The translations under genes and the position numbers were made by a program. Below the pieces are notes generated by a model. That model did no database searches, was not told where the DNA came from, and was given only the letters and a program-made list of their open reading frames with translations. From positions 1 to 64,000 of the forward strand of contig NZ_KB903367.1 in the NCBI RefSeq assembly GCF_000379665.1: DNA of 64,000 bases, in the 5' to 3' direction. Numbering within the stretch: position 1 is the stretch's first letter; every line of letters starts with the position of its first letter. Origin of the DNA: Butyricimonas synergistica DSM 23225 (lineage in GTDB: Bacteria > Bacteroidota > Bacteroidia > Bacteroidales > Marinifilaceae). Below, in pieces: positions 8,719-18,000 of this stretch.

Positions 8719-9594
8719 TTATTGTATTCCCGCGGTTTCTACGTTGGAGCTTACTTTTTTGATTAAGCCTTGAAGAACGTTTCCGGGACCGATTTCAAGG
8801 AATGAAGAAGCCCCGTCAGCCAGCATATTCTGCACGGTTTGAGTCCAGCGCACGGATGCCGTCAACTGGTCGATTAGGTTTTGTTTGATCTCTTCCGGGT
8901 CGGACACGGGTTTCGCATTCACGTTTTGATAAACCGGGCAAGAGGGCTTGGAGAAATGCGTGTTCTTGATCGCGTCTGCCAATTCCTGCCGGGCGGGCTC
9001 CATGAGGGGAGAGTGGAACGCTCCACCTACTTTCAACGGGAGAGCCCGTTTAGCCCCTGCCGCTTTTAATTTTTCGCAAGCGGTGGCGATGCCTTCCATG
9101 GAGCCGGAGATCACGATTTGTCCGGGACAGTTGTAGTTGGCTGCCACGACAACTTCGTCGATTTCGGCGAGTACGTTTTCAACTGTTTCATCCGGTAACC
9201 CGAGGATGGCTGCCATCGTGGAAGGAGTTGCCTCGCAGGCTTTCTGCATGGCGAGAGCTCTGGCGTGTACCAGGCGCAATCCGTCTTCGAATGAAAGTGC
9301 TCCATTCGCCACGAGCGCGGAGAATTCCCCGAGCGAGTGCCCGGCTACCATATCCGGTTTTTCGTTCAGTGATTTGGCTAAAATCACGGAGTGAAGGAAT
9401 ATTGCCGGCTGGGTTACCTTGGTTTGTTTCAAGTCTTCGTCGGTTCCGTTAAACATCAAGTCCGTGATGCGGAATCCTAATATTTCGTTCGCTTTCTCAA
9501 ATAATTCTTTTGCCTCGGGTGAGTTTTCGTATAAATCTTTACCCATTCCCACGAATTGGGCTCCCTGTCCCGGGAAAACAAATGCTTTTTTCAT
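8719..9594 (-). CDS. fabD: malonyl CoA-acyl carrier protein transacylase
   Basis: Transfers malonyl from CoA to acyl carrier protein for fatty acid synthesis. 291 residues with the oxyanion-hole motif GQGAQ (9-13), nucleophile Ser87 in GHSLGE, and the histidine motif GGAFHSPLM near 195. It follows folE by 18 bp on the same strand, so the two are probably co-transcribed. No other fab gene adjoins it. Confidence 0.95.
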   Translation of the reverse strand: MKKAFVFPGQGAQFVGMGKDLYENSPEAKELFEKANEILGFRITDLMFNGTDEDLKQTKVTQPAIFLHSVILAKSLNEKPDMVAGHSLGEFSALVANGALSFEDGLRLVHARALAMQKACEATPSTMAAILGLPDETVENVLAEIDEVVVAANYNCPGQIVISGSMEGIATACEKLKAAGAKRALPLKVGGAFHSPLMEPARQELADAIKNTHFSKPSCPVYQNVNAKPVSDPEEIKQNLIDQLTASVRWTQTVQNMLADGASSFLEIGPGNVLQGLIKKVSSNVETAGIQ

Positions 9595-9612
9595 ACTCGT
9601 TCTGTTTATTTC

Positions 9613-10239
9613 TTAATGAAATTTGTTACTGATTAATCGGATAAACTCCTCCCGCGTGGCGAGTTTCTCGAACGCACCGCTGAAGTCGGAAGTCGTTGTC
9701 ACCGAGTTTTGTTTTTGCACACCCCGCATCATCATGCACATGTGCTGTGCTTCGATCACCACGGCAACGCCCAAGGGGTTGAGGGTGTTCTGGATGCAGT
9801 TCTTTATGTCGTTTGTCAATCTTTCCTGTACTTGCAGCCTTCTGGAAAAGGCTTCCACTACCCGTGCTATTTTGCTTAGCCCGGTGATGTACCCGTTCGG
9901 GATATACGCCACGTGAGCCTGCCCGATGAAGGGTAGCATATGGTGTTCACACATGGAATAAATCTCGATGTTTTTCACGATAACCATCTGGCGGTAATCT
10001 TCTTTGAAGAGAGCCGACCGCAGGATTTCCTCCGGGTTCTCGTGATACCCCCTTGTCATGAATTGCATGGCTTTTGCCACGCGGTAAGGAGTTTTTACCA
10101 AACCTTCCCTGTCGGGGTCTTCGCCCAACAGTTTCAGTATTTCTTTATAATGGTAACTTAATTGTTCGGTCTTTGTTTTGTTGTAGTATTCTACTTTGCG
10201 GTAGAATTCTTCGCTGTCGTCCAATTCCGTGTATTTCAT
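9613..10239 (-). CDS. folE: GTP cyclohydrolase I
   Basis: Converts GTP to 7,8-dihydroneopterin triphosphate for folate synthesis. 208 residues with the zinc ligands in [10 protein letters not shown] (Cys and His), the [10 protein letters not shown] segment, the signature [14 protein letters not shown] and the GTP-binding histidine region [11 protein letters not shown]. The Cys/His zinc ligands mark it as the zinc-dependent FolE type (IA) and not FolE2. First gene of folE-fabD. Confidence 0.95.
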   Translation of the reverse strand: MKYTELDDSEEFYRKVEYYNKTKTEQLSYHYKEILKLLGEDPDREGLVKTPYRVAKAMQFMTRGYHENPEEILRSALFKEDYRQMVIVKNIEIYSMCEHHMLPFIGQAHVAYIPNGYITGLSKIARVVEAFSRRLQVQERLTNDIKNCIQNTLNPLGVAVVIEAQHMCMMMRGVQKQNSVTTTSDFSGAFEKLATREEFIRLISNKFH

Positions 10240-10349
10240 TCAAACTCTCTTTTATGTGCTTGATTTATCACTCGTGTCAGTAATGAAAAATTCGGTACAA
10301 AGTAAAATATAATAATCGAGAATTGAAAATCGGGAACCGGAATAGTAAG

Positions 10350-10383
10350 GAAATTCCAACGGGAAATTTTCCGTTGGAATTTC
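10350..10383 (-). terminator. terminator after DUF6266-like gene 1
   Basis: A perfect 13-bp stem gaaattccaacgg / ccgttggaatttc with an 8-nt loop. It lies 23 bp beyond the stop codon of the gene at 10406. The rest of the 166-bp gap to folE holds nothing I can name. Confidence 0.7.
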
Positions 10384-10405
10384 ATGGATCGAGTTTTTAT
10401 TCATG

Positions 10406-11065
10406 TTATAATGAATTTATTTCCACGTGAACGTGTTGGCTGGCGGAGAACTTGGTGCCGGTTTCGTCGCGGAAGAAAATGTACACGTGCGCCTTTTTCC
10501 CGATGGATTCGTCAAGGGCAAATTCTCCATGCAACTCTCCGCGTCTCCCTTTCACCTGGATGGCGACCCGGGGTATACGGGGATCGTTGTCGTATAATAC
10601 CCCTATTTGTAATCTGTCTGTTCCTGCCACGGTCTTCCACGTCCGTTCTTCTTGCCACGTGACCTTGAATAGAGGACCTTCCCCGGTTATTTCCAGATTC
10701 CAGGGGAGAGGTAAAGCCCCTGCTGTGAACTTGAAATTCTCGAAATCGACGATTTCCCCTTCATCCCCGAAGCAGTGAAAATTCTTCGAGAAAAACATGT
10801 TCGAGGCATATCGTCCCTTTGCTTTTGCCGCTATGCGCCAGATCTCGGGCGACACCTGTTTGGCGAACGTCATGTAAAAAACTTGTACCGCCTTGAAGCG
10901 TATCGCCACGGCGCGCTGCTTGGGACTGCGTCCCTCGATTTCCCATTTCCGTTTTTTACCGGGAATGGCATACCGCCGGACATACGTTTCGTCGCCCCTC
11001 GTGTAGAAAATAAGGTTGTTGTGTCTTCCTTGAAATAGCCCGTTGATAAAATCTTTTACTTTCAT
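10406..11065 (-). CDS. DUF6266-like protein 1
   Basis: 219 residues from the Met at 11065 (MKVKDFINGL); the longer frame to 11125 adds an unlikely hydrophobic extension. N-terminal pattern FINGLFQGRHNNLIFYTRGDET fits the G..G..GN..Y..R start of DUF6266 proteins, followed by Q/R-rich segment QRAVAIRFKAV and a beta-rich C-terminus ending AHVYIFFRDETGTKF. No signal peptide. It is the most divergent of four related genes in this window and is in tandem with copy 2, 158 bp apart. Function unknown; the family assignment is by pattern recognition only. Confidence 0.6.
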   Translation of the reverse strand: MKVKDFINGLFQGRHNNLIFYTRGDETYVRRYAIPGKKRKWEIEGRSPKQRAVAIRFKAVQVFYMTFAKQVSPEIWRIAAKAKGRYASNMFFSKNFHCFGDEGEIVDFENFKFTAGALPLPWNLEITGEGPLFKVTWQEERTWKTVAGTDRLQIGVLYDNDPRIPRVAIQVKGRRGELHGEFALDESIGKKAHVYIFFRDETGTKFSASQHVHVEINSL

Positions 11066-11142
11066 AATACAATAATTTAAATATTTGACAATGAGATATA
11101 AAGTGGTGATAATATGATGAACCATAATCTTGTGATATTTGA

Positions 11143-11194
11143 AACTTTATAAACTTTAGGAACCGGAGGTTCAACTTTATGAACTTTATAAACT
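11143..11194. repeat. CTTTATAAACTTT-type intergenic repeat
   Basis: Near-tandem copies of actttataaact and actttatgaact interrupted by a small palindrome aaccggaggtt. A related fragment lies at 33769-33789. Typical Bacteroidota interspersed simple repeat. Confidence 0.55.
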
Positions 11195-11220
11195 AGAGGG
11201 GGGGGATCCCCCCTCTCTAG
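11194..11220 (-). terminator. G/C hairpin after DUF6266-like gene 2
   Basis: agagggggggatcc-type self-complementary sequence only 2 bp beyond the stop codon at 11223. The stem is strong, but the T tract on the minus strand is poor, so termination efficiency is uncertain. Confidence 0.45.
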
Positions 11221-11222
11221 CG

Positions 11223-11861
11223 TTAAGCCTCTTCTGCCAACGTGATGCAGACAGATGGAGAAGCCATTTTCCCGTTCGCACTTGTGGCGAAAACGTACAC
11301 TTTCACGTGTTCTTTTTCCCACTTTGCCGGGAGAGTGGCGCTTGTCGAACCGCTTTCCCCTCGTTCGCGAAGAGGAATCACCCGGCATCCGCCTCGTAGG
11401 GTGTTCACCAGCACCCCGTACGTTTTGTCGTCCGCATTACAATACGCGACGTCTTCCATGCTCGTGTTCTCGAACACGATTTTTGAAGTCGAAGCGTTGT
11501 ACGTGGCGGTGATGTCCGGTTCCGTGAGCGATCCTTGCGCGCATTGCAATTGTTCGTAGTCCACGGTTACGGTATCGCCTTCCACCGTGCAAATCCCCTT
11601 GTTTAGGGACATGAAGGTGTTTGCCGACGATTGTCCTCTCTTGTGTTGGGGAAACCCGAGTTTGATTGCCGGGGCAAGTTCCCGGGATAGTTTAATCAAC
11701 CTTCCGAACTTCATTCGTTGTGCAACGGCTACCGGGGAATCGGAAGCTTTTCCGGCAGATGAACTTTTGCGAGCCATGTTCTCGCATTCGCGTATGTAGT
11801 AAGAGATCTTACCAATACGCCCCCAATAGTTAGCTATTGGATCTGGAGTAATTTTTGCCAT
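11223..11861 (-). CDS. DUF6266-like protein 2
   Basis: 212 residues. Landmarks of the family: N-terminal NYWGRIGKISYYI, the central VAVAQRMKFGRLIKLSREL helix with GFPQHKRGQSSANTFM, and the C-terminal strand pair HVKVYVFATSANGKMASPS. A GESGS.S.T.P.KW motif near 168-180 is shared with copy 4 (REESGSTSVAIPDKW). No signal peptide, no catalytic motif visible. Beta-sandwich is expected from the strand pattern. It is preceded by a structured leader (11948-11985). Confidence 0.75.
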   Translation of the reverse strand: MAKITPDPIANYWGRIGKISYYIRECENMARKSSSAGKASDSPVAVAQRMKFGRLIKLSRELAPAIKLGFPQHKRGQSSANTFMSLNKGICTVEGDTVTVDYEQLQCAQGSLTEPDITATYNASTSKIVFENTSMEDVAYCNADDKTYGVLVNTLRGGCRVIPLRERGESGSTSATLPAKWEKEHVKVYVFATSANGKMASPSVCITLAEEA

Positions 11862-11947
11862 AGTTCTATTAATTTAGAAATTAATTAAAATATTCTCCCT
11901 CCAACTCGCTTGGATGAGAGGTAAGGCTTTGGCTTCTTCCTGAAGTT

Positions 11948-11985
11948 TCACCTTTACGTGTGGTATCTTACTACACGAGAGGTGA
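11948..11985 (-). promoter_or_regulatory. hairpin in leader of DUF6266-like gene 2
   Basis: Outer stem tcacct / aggtga encloses an inner 9-bp stem cgtgtggta / tactacacg (one wobble) with a 3-nt loop. It is about 87 nt before the start codon on the transcribed side, with no T tract after it, so a structured 5' UTR is more likely than a terminator. Confidence 0.4.
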
Positions 11986-12110
11986 GATTTGCACTTTTGC
12001 GAGAGAAAAAATGCAGGGGAGTTAAAAATATTTTGTAATATACAGGTAGATAGGTGGTTAATTGTGGAATTGAACGTGCATTTTGGGGAATTAGTAGATA
12101 AGAAATCTTG

Positions 12111-12118
12111 TATATTTG
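12111..12118 (+). promoter_or_regulatory. -7 promoter box TATATTTG
   Basis: Perfect TAnnTTTG match 27 bp before the ATPase start codon. The nearest TTTG (12082-12085) is 25 bp upstream, longer than the usual 19-21. Confidence 0.55.
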
Positions 12119-12144
12119 TCAGTAAGTTTAATTAAGTGATAACT

Positions 12145-13314
12145 ATGTGTATTTCAAATAGAATAGGGCCTCCGGTTGAGGGGACGGATTTTTTGGGGAG
12201 AACGAGAGAGATACGTCACGCTAACAAATTGTTAGATTCAGGACATTCATTATTGTTATCGGCGCCGCGTCGTATTGGTAAATCTTCATTGGCGAAGCGA
12301 TTGATTGCTGAAAAAATGTACGAGAGTTGGAAGTGCGTGTATATCGATCTTGAGGAAGTTGCTACGGAAGAAGGTTTTCTTCGTATGGTCGTGGCGGCTT
12401 TTGCTAAAAGTGGTGTTTGGAAACAAATTACAACAGGGATTTCGAAAGGTTTAACGGTTTTATTTGAAGGTGTTGAAAAAATATCGATAGGACCTGTAGA
12501 TATAAAATTCAATCGAAACGAGGAGCGGGAGGAACTTTACAAGAATTTGAAGGAGTTGATAAATCACGAGCAAGACACCTTTATCGTGATTGACGAGTTG
12601 ACGTTATTCCTTGGCATTCTTAGCAAGGCTTCGGGTGGGCAGGAGAAGGTGGCGTTTATTTTGAATTGGTTGAGAAGTCTGCGACAAATAAGCCGGACGA
12701 AAGTGCGTTGGTTATTTTGTGGTTCTGTCGGTCTTCGTAATTTCACGTCTAATCTTGATTTGGGGTACACTATAAATGATTTGACCGAGTTTAGTTTGGA
12801 TGAATTGACTCGTGAAGAGGCGCACGGGTTGTTGCAACAATTGTGTGCTTCCGAACAAATGAGTATGGATGATGTGTTAATTGATTACACGTTGAATAAG
12901 TTATTATAGAATATCCCTTATTTTATCCAGATTATATTCGCTAAACTGCTCGAGTTGTATGATGAAGAGAAAGCGATGACCACGGAAAGTATAGATATCG
13001 CGTACAATAAGTTGGTTTCAGAGAATTATTTGACGACATGGTCCGAAAGATTGGTCGAGTATGGCGAATTGGAAATACCGGCACGGCAGATTTTGAAATC
13101 TCTCTCTTTCAATCCATCCGGGTTAAGTCGTGAAACTTTGCTGAACATGTTGATGACCGGGCAAGAGAGTTCGCGAGTCGAGGACATGGATTATCTGTTG
13201 AGTAAAGTATTGAGAATGTTGGAAAACGATGGCTATATCATGAAAAAGGAGGCTGTTCGGGTATTCCGCTCCCCGTTGTTGAGAGATTATTGGTTCAACA
13301 CCTTTGTTCAATGA
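12145..13314 (+). pseudogene. AAA/STAND-like ATPase 1, interrupted by in-frame TAG
   Basis: One reading frame of 390 codons interrupted only by TAG at 12907-12909 (codon 255). Before it: entry motif VEGTDFLGRTREI, Walker A SAPRRIGKSS (about 39-48), Walker B TFIVIDELTLF (about 148-158), sensor region WLFCGSVGL. After it, in the same frame: IPYFIQIIFAKLLEL, then a winged-helix end with LRMLENDGYI and FRSPLLRDYWF. A homologous protein should be continuous here. Either a recent nonsense mutation, a sequencing error, or readthrough. The ATG at 12145 is preferred over GTG at 12136. ATPase 2 starts 10 bp downstream. Confidence 0.8.
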
Positions 13315-13323
13315 GTGTAAAAT

Positions 13324-14325
13324 ATGAGTATGCGAAAGATGAGTATATTATACCAGACGCCGCGGTTTTACGCGTGGGATGCGAAACAAGCGATCGCGGT
13401 TAACGAGGATATTTTTTCTTCGATTTCCGACTATCTCTCTAAAGAGGGTACCGAAAAGACGGCACAGCCCTATCTGGTGATAGGGGAGCCCGGGAGCGGT
13501 AAAACCTATCTTCTTAAAAGATTATTGAACGCTATCGAAAAAGATAAGCGTTTAGCTTTATTCCCTGTATTGATGGATGCCAAGGCGTTGTTTTCTTCCG
13601 AGGATATTTGGATGCGTTGTGCGAAACGCTTGAATCTCGCCACTTCGTCTGGAAATGTTTTCGATGATCTCATCTCGTGGCAGGCTCACCATGCTTGTCG
13701 GATTGTTTTGTTTGTTGATAATATCCAGTATTATTTCCAGCGAACGGATGACGCCGAGCATTACAATTTAAGGGGCAAGCTGAACAAAGCCGGGGCACCC
13801 GTGTTGATCGCTACAGCCAATGAGGTTTCCTCGTTTTTCACGGACTACAAGTCTGCCTTTTTCGACGGTTTCAAGATTTTGTATATCCGTCCTGTCGGTG
13901 AGCGTGCAATTGATTCCGTGTTGGGACAAGACGTTGAGCGGGGGCGTTTTACCCGCCTTTGGGAGTATGTGCCAAGGACCATACGTTCCTTGCTCGTCGT
14001 GTCCGGTATCGTGGCATCATCCGCGAATGCTGACGTGGATTTGGAAAAATTGGTCGACTGTTTTCACCTCTATTATCAAGCCAAATATGATGCGTTTGTC
14101 ATTCAAATTCAGCGCTTGCTGTCGGTATTGGCGATGGCGGACGAGGGGTTGGCATTGAAAGAAATCAGGGAAATGACAGGACAAGAGAACGGGCAAATAT
14201 CTCCGTATTTGAAAATGATGACAGATCAAAAAATCGTGGAGAGAGGGGTGAAAAACCAAAGAGGGGCGAAATATCGGATAATCGATCCGTTGTTTCGCCT
14301 GTGGTTGAATAGTAACGTGTTATAA
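13324..14325 (+). CDS. AAA/STAND-like ATPase 2
   Basis: 333 residues; Met codons at 13324, 13333 and 13339 are all possible starts. Walker A VIGEPGSGKT (52-61), Walker B RIVLFVDNIQ near 124-133, and a C-terminal winged helix (LALKEIREMTGQ ... MMTDQKIVERG) ending in RIIDPLFRLWL, an ending shared with archaeal-type ATPase_2/STAND proteins. It is 10 bp downstream of the broken ATPase 1 and resembles it in architecture but not closely in sequence, so the pair probably works together. No nuclease or effector domain is visible in either. Function unknown. Confidence 0.75.
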   Translation: MSMRKMSILYQTPRFYAWDAKQAIAVNEDIFSSISDYLSKEGTEKTAQPYLVIGEPGSGKTYLLKRLLNAIEKDKRLALFPVLMDAKALFSSEDIWMRCAKRLNLATSSGNVFDDLISWQAHHACRIVLFVDNIQYYFQRTDDAEHYNLRGKLNKAGAPVLIATANEVSSFFTDYKSAFFDGFKILYIRPVGERAIDSVLGQDVERGRFTRLWEYVPRTIRSLLVVSGIVASSANADVDLEKLVDCFHLYYQAKYDAFVIQIQRLLSVLAMADEGLALKEIREMTGQENGQISPYLKMMTDQKIVERGVKNQRGAKYRIIDPLFRLWLNSNVL

Positions 14326-14363
14326 ACGGAGGGTTGCCGAAAGTGTCCGGCAACCCCTCGTTA
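14326..14363. terminator. bidirectional terminator
   Basis: Stem agggttgccg / cggcaacccct between the convergent ATPase 2 and 14366 genes. It closely resembles the hairpin at 19010-19052. Confidence 0.75.
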
Positions 14364-14365
14364 TT

Positions 14366-15082
14366 TTACATCATCCCGCACAGCCGTGCGAGCAATTCCG
14401 GCGTGGGCAATTTCTCCGTGGCGCAATATTGGAAATGGTTTGTGAACAACACCAGCGTGCCTTTCAAGTTCGTTTCCAACAGGCAATCGTGGCTCACCCG
14501 CCCCGTGTGGTCTATCAACCCCGTGATGCGGCAGAGATCACCGCAAGGGAGTGATTCCAAGTGTTCAAGGCGGTATCCCATCCAGATGTTTTCATTCGCC
14601 TTTGTTTCCTTTCCCCAGAAACACCATGATCCTCTATTTTTTACCATGATTAGGCGTGGACGTACCACTTGCTCGATGAAAAGCTGGTTCAACCGCAAAT
14701 TCTCGGCAACGAATTCAAGCCCTTTCGGGTCTTTGCAGAACTTCCACACGGTATTCTGATCCGTTTCCCGGAAATTCAGTAAATCCATGTACGCCACTTC
14801 CCGCTTGTACGCTTCCGGAAAAAGCTTGTCGAAAGCCAAAAAATAACGGTCTTCCCCGCCTTCCACGATTCTTTGATACTCGTACTCGCACACGAAATTC
14901 TCCCGTGCCGGATCTCCCTGCCGGAACGACGGGTTCATCCCCGTCACCAGAATCCGGTGCGCCTTCTCTATCTTCGAGTAGCAAATGCCCCGCTCGAGGA
15001 TCGTGTTCAGCTCCTCGGACGTCATTTGGCCTTTGTATTTATTCCAAATTTGTAGTAATCTTTCTTGTTGCATGATTGTCAT
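14366..15082 (-). CDS. hypothetical protein, possible uracil-DNA glycosylase fold
   Basis: 238 residues (Met at 15073 is an alternative start). The segment AHRILVTGMNPSFRQGDP near 41-58 looks like the motif-1 loop of the uracil-DNA glycosylase superfamily (strand followed by G.NPS), and RPRLIMVKNRGSWCFWGK near 141-158 fits the following strand. The C-terminus carries VSHDCLL, where family enzymes may place a catalytic His. No close family is recognised and glycosylase activity is not claimed. Its 3' end is partly repeated at 19052-19089. Confidence 0.6.
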   Translation of the reverse strand: MTIMQQERLLQIWNKYKGQMTSEELNTILERGICYSKIEKAHRILVTGMNPSFRQGDPARENFVCEYEYQRIVEGGEDRYFLAFDKLFPEAYKREVAYMDLLNFRETDQNTVWKFCKDPKGLEFVAENLRLNQLFIEQVVRPRLIMVKNRGSWCFWGKETKANENIWMGYRLEHLESLPCGDLCRITGLIDHTGRVSHDCLLETNLKGTLVLFTNHFQYCATEKLPTPELLARLCGMM

Positions 15083-15094
15083 TTTTTGTTGGCT

Positions 15095-18000
15095 TTATTG
15101 TGCGAATGTTTTAGTAATAATAGTAAAATATTTCCAGCCAGGTGCCATTATATAGTTAGGTCGAGCATCCTCTGGAATATATAATACAGAAGGGAATGTA
15201 CCTGTCAAAGAATATTTTCCATTGTCAGGGTCATTGTAGGGTTTGGCACATCCAAAAGAATTATACTCTCCATCTCTGACCTTGGAAATAAACATATCTG
15301 TAGGAGCAATACGATTGAATTCTATATAAGAGAAATTCATAGCTTTAACTTCATTGGTAATCCCATCAGAATTGTAGCTGTGTGTGAGTACAAAAGCGTC
15401 TTCTTTTATCGTATGAACATTTGGACCGAGATGTAAATATCCGGTGAAACTTCCATTCATAAAAGCTCTCAATCCGATAGTTCCGACTTTGTCAGGAATG
15501 ACTAAATTTCCTGTGCATCCAGTCAAACCTAGAAATGCCTCATCGCCAATACCGGCTACATTTTCACCAATAGAGAGGTCTTTTATACCGTGGCAATGAC
15601 TAAATGCTTTTGCTGGAATCGTAGTTAGTCCGTTTCCTATTTTTAATAAACCTGAAAAGTACATGGCCCATTCAAAAGCACTTTCTCCTAATTTTTGTAC
15701 GGAATTAGGAATAATTAAATCACCTAGTAGCCTACACCCCCAAAAAGCACGTGCTCCTATTTCTTTTAAATTGCTTCCCAACGTTAGAGTCCCGTTAAAC
15801 TTGGGTTCATTATTGTAATCGTATCCAAAAAAAGCACTGGAAAAAGCACTTTCACCAATGAATATCGTTGTTTCTGGAATAATGAGATTTTCTTTTACTT
15901 TGATACTGGAAAATGCATGATCCTCTATGCGCTCTAAAGAATAGGGAAGGATTAGCGATGTGATCTTGCTTTCATAAAATGCATAAGAACCGATTGTTTT
16001 TATTGTATTCGGCATTTTAACAGAGGTGACCTTGCTCCGGTAAAATGCTCGTTCAGGTATTTCCGTGTTTGTGATGCCACTTAAATCAACTGAATTCAAG
16101 TTGGGTATTGTTTGTATAAAGGCGTAGTCTTCAGGGGTTAATGAACCTGCAATAATTAATTCATCAATCGTGCGGATATCTTGGGTGATAGATTGTTCAA
16201 GAGTTTTATCAGATGGGATTTGTATAACTAGAGTTCTTCCACCTCTTTGGTGTATTGAAATTGTTTCAATTATAGTGTTTAATTCATCAACTATATTTAC
16301 AATTGCAGACCGAGGTCCATTTGTTGTACTATTGGGTTCTACCTTAAATCGAATAAAATAAGGATTTATTTCAGTATATCTGCTTGAAGCAGATATACTT
16401 AACCATTTTTGTGCTTCTGTGGGAATTTTCACTGTATAGTCTATGTTTGACTGGAAGTTAACAGTAACTTCCCCTCCACCATATTCAACAGTGAAACTTT
16501 TTGTTGTAATATTCATAACTCCTTCTACAAAATTAATGTATCTCATTGTTGTATACCCTTTCCCGTCGGAGATGAATATTAGTACTTCGCTGTTTAAGAT
16601 TGTTGCGGGAGTTGTGATTTCAATGACACCTTGTGTGTGGTCAATCGATTTTACTACTGCACGAAATCCGTCTTGTGCTAAGGCTTTTATTTCGGTTTTT
16701 AAGTCCGAACCGTTTAATGTATACGTAATTGTATAAGTTTTATTTGGAAGTACTTGAATGTTGTTTGTCACACTGAATGTAATAGAAAGCGGTTTATATT
16801 TGGGAATGGAAATTTGGGTTCCACTACCTAAAGTCATGTGTACATAATCTTCGTCTTCCGTCACGTCCTCGAAAAATGCATTATCGCCACCGGCTGTGCT
16901 TGGTCCTAATTTTTGCCATACGCTTTCTTCGTACGATACATACCAGTAGCCTTCTTCAATTTTCAATTGAGGGGTAATTCCGTTTTGTCCCGATGCGCCT
17001 GGAGTACCATCATTGCCGTCTTCTCCTGGTGTGCCATCTTCCCCATCCTTCCCGTCAATTCCTTGCGCTTTGATTTTATTACTAGAGCTATCTAAGAGCC
17101 AATCGCCATTTAATGTCCAGTAATAAATGCCATCAGAATCTTTCTGCACGCCTATGATTGGTGTTGTTCCATCCTGACCGGGGATTCCTTCTTCTCCCGG
17201 GGCTCCGTCTTGACCATCTTTTCCGTGATAGATAACGATTGCCGGACTTTTGGAAAAACTAATCGTGTACCCGATAGCTTTCCCTTCTTCCATCAAGGGT
17301 GTGATGGACGTGACGTAATCGTTTTTTTCTAATGCGGTTACGATGCTTTGCAACGAGGAAATATTCGTGTTCATTTGGTTGCATTTTGTTCTTAATTCCT
17401 CGAAAGCGTACCATGTCGGGATTTTCAACTGCTCACCGTCGGAGAGTGTGAAGACGACGTATTCATTGCTGCTCGTGTAGTCCACGTCGCTGAACATAGA
17501 ATCACCATCTTTTCCCGGAATGCCTTGTTCGCCTTTTTCCCCCTGTGGACCGGTTGCTCGCCATAATGTTTGCCAAGTTGTGCCGTTATCGTAAGATACT
17601 TCCCAGTAAGCGTTTTCTATTCTTAAAAGAGGAGTGACGCCGTCTTTCCCCGGGGTGCCTGGAGTCCCGCCTTCTCCCGAAGCACCGTCAGTTCCTTCTG
17701 CCTTGACTTTTTGGTTATTGTCATCCAAAAGCCAAGTGCCATTCAATGTCCAGTAATAGATACCATCCGTGTCTTGTTTTATCCCGATAACAGGAGTTAT
17801 TCCATCTTCCCCTTTATCTCCGGTAGCTTGCCCTAGGAGGCTCCAGTTTGTCCCGTGGTCAAAGGAAACGAACCAGTTCCCGAATTCGATTTTGAATTGT
17901 GGTGTGATGCCTGCTGCCCCTTGTTGCCCTTGATCTCCGGTAGCTTGTCCTACATCTTCCCACGAGGCGCCATTGTCCCACGAGATCAGCCATCTGCCGT

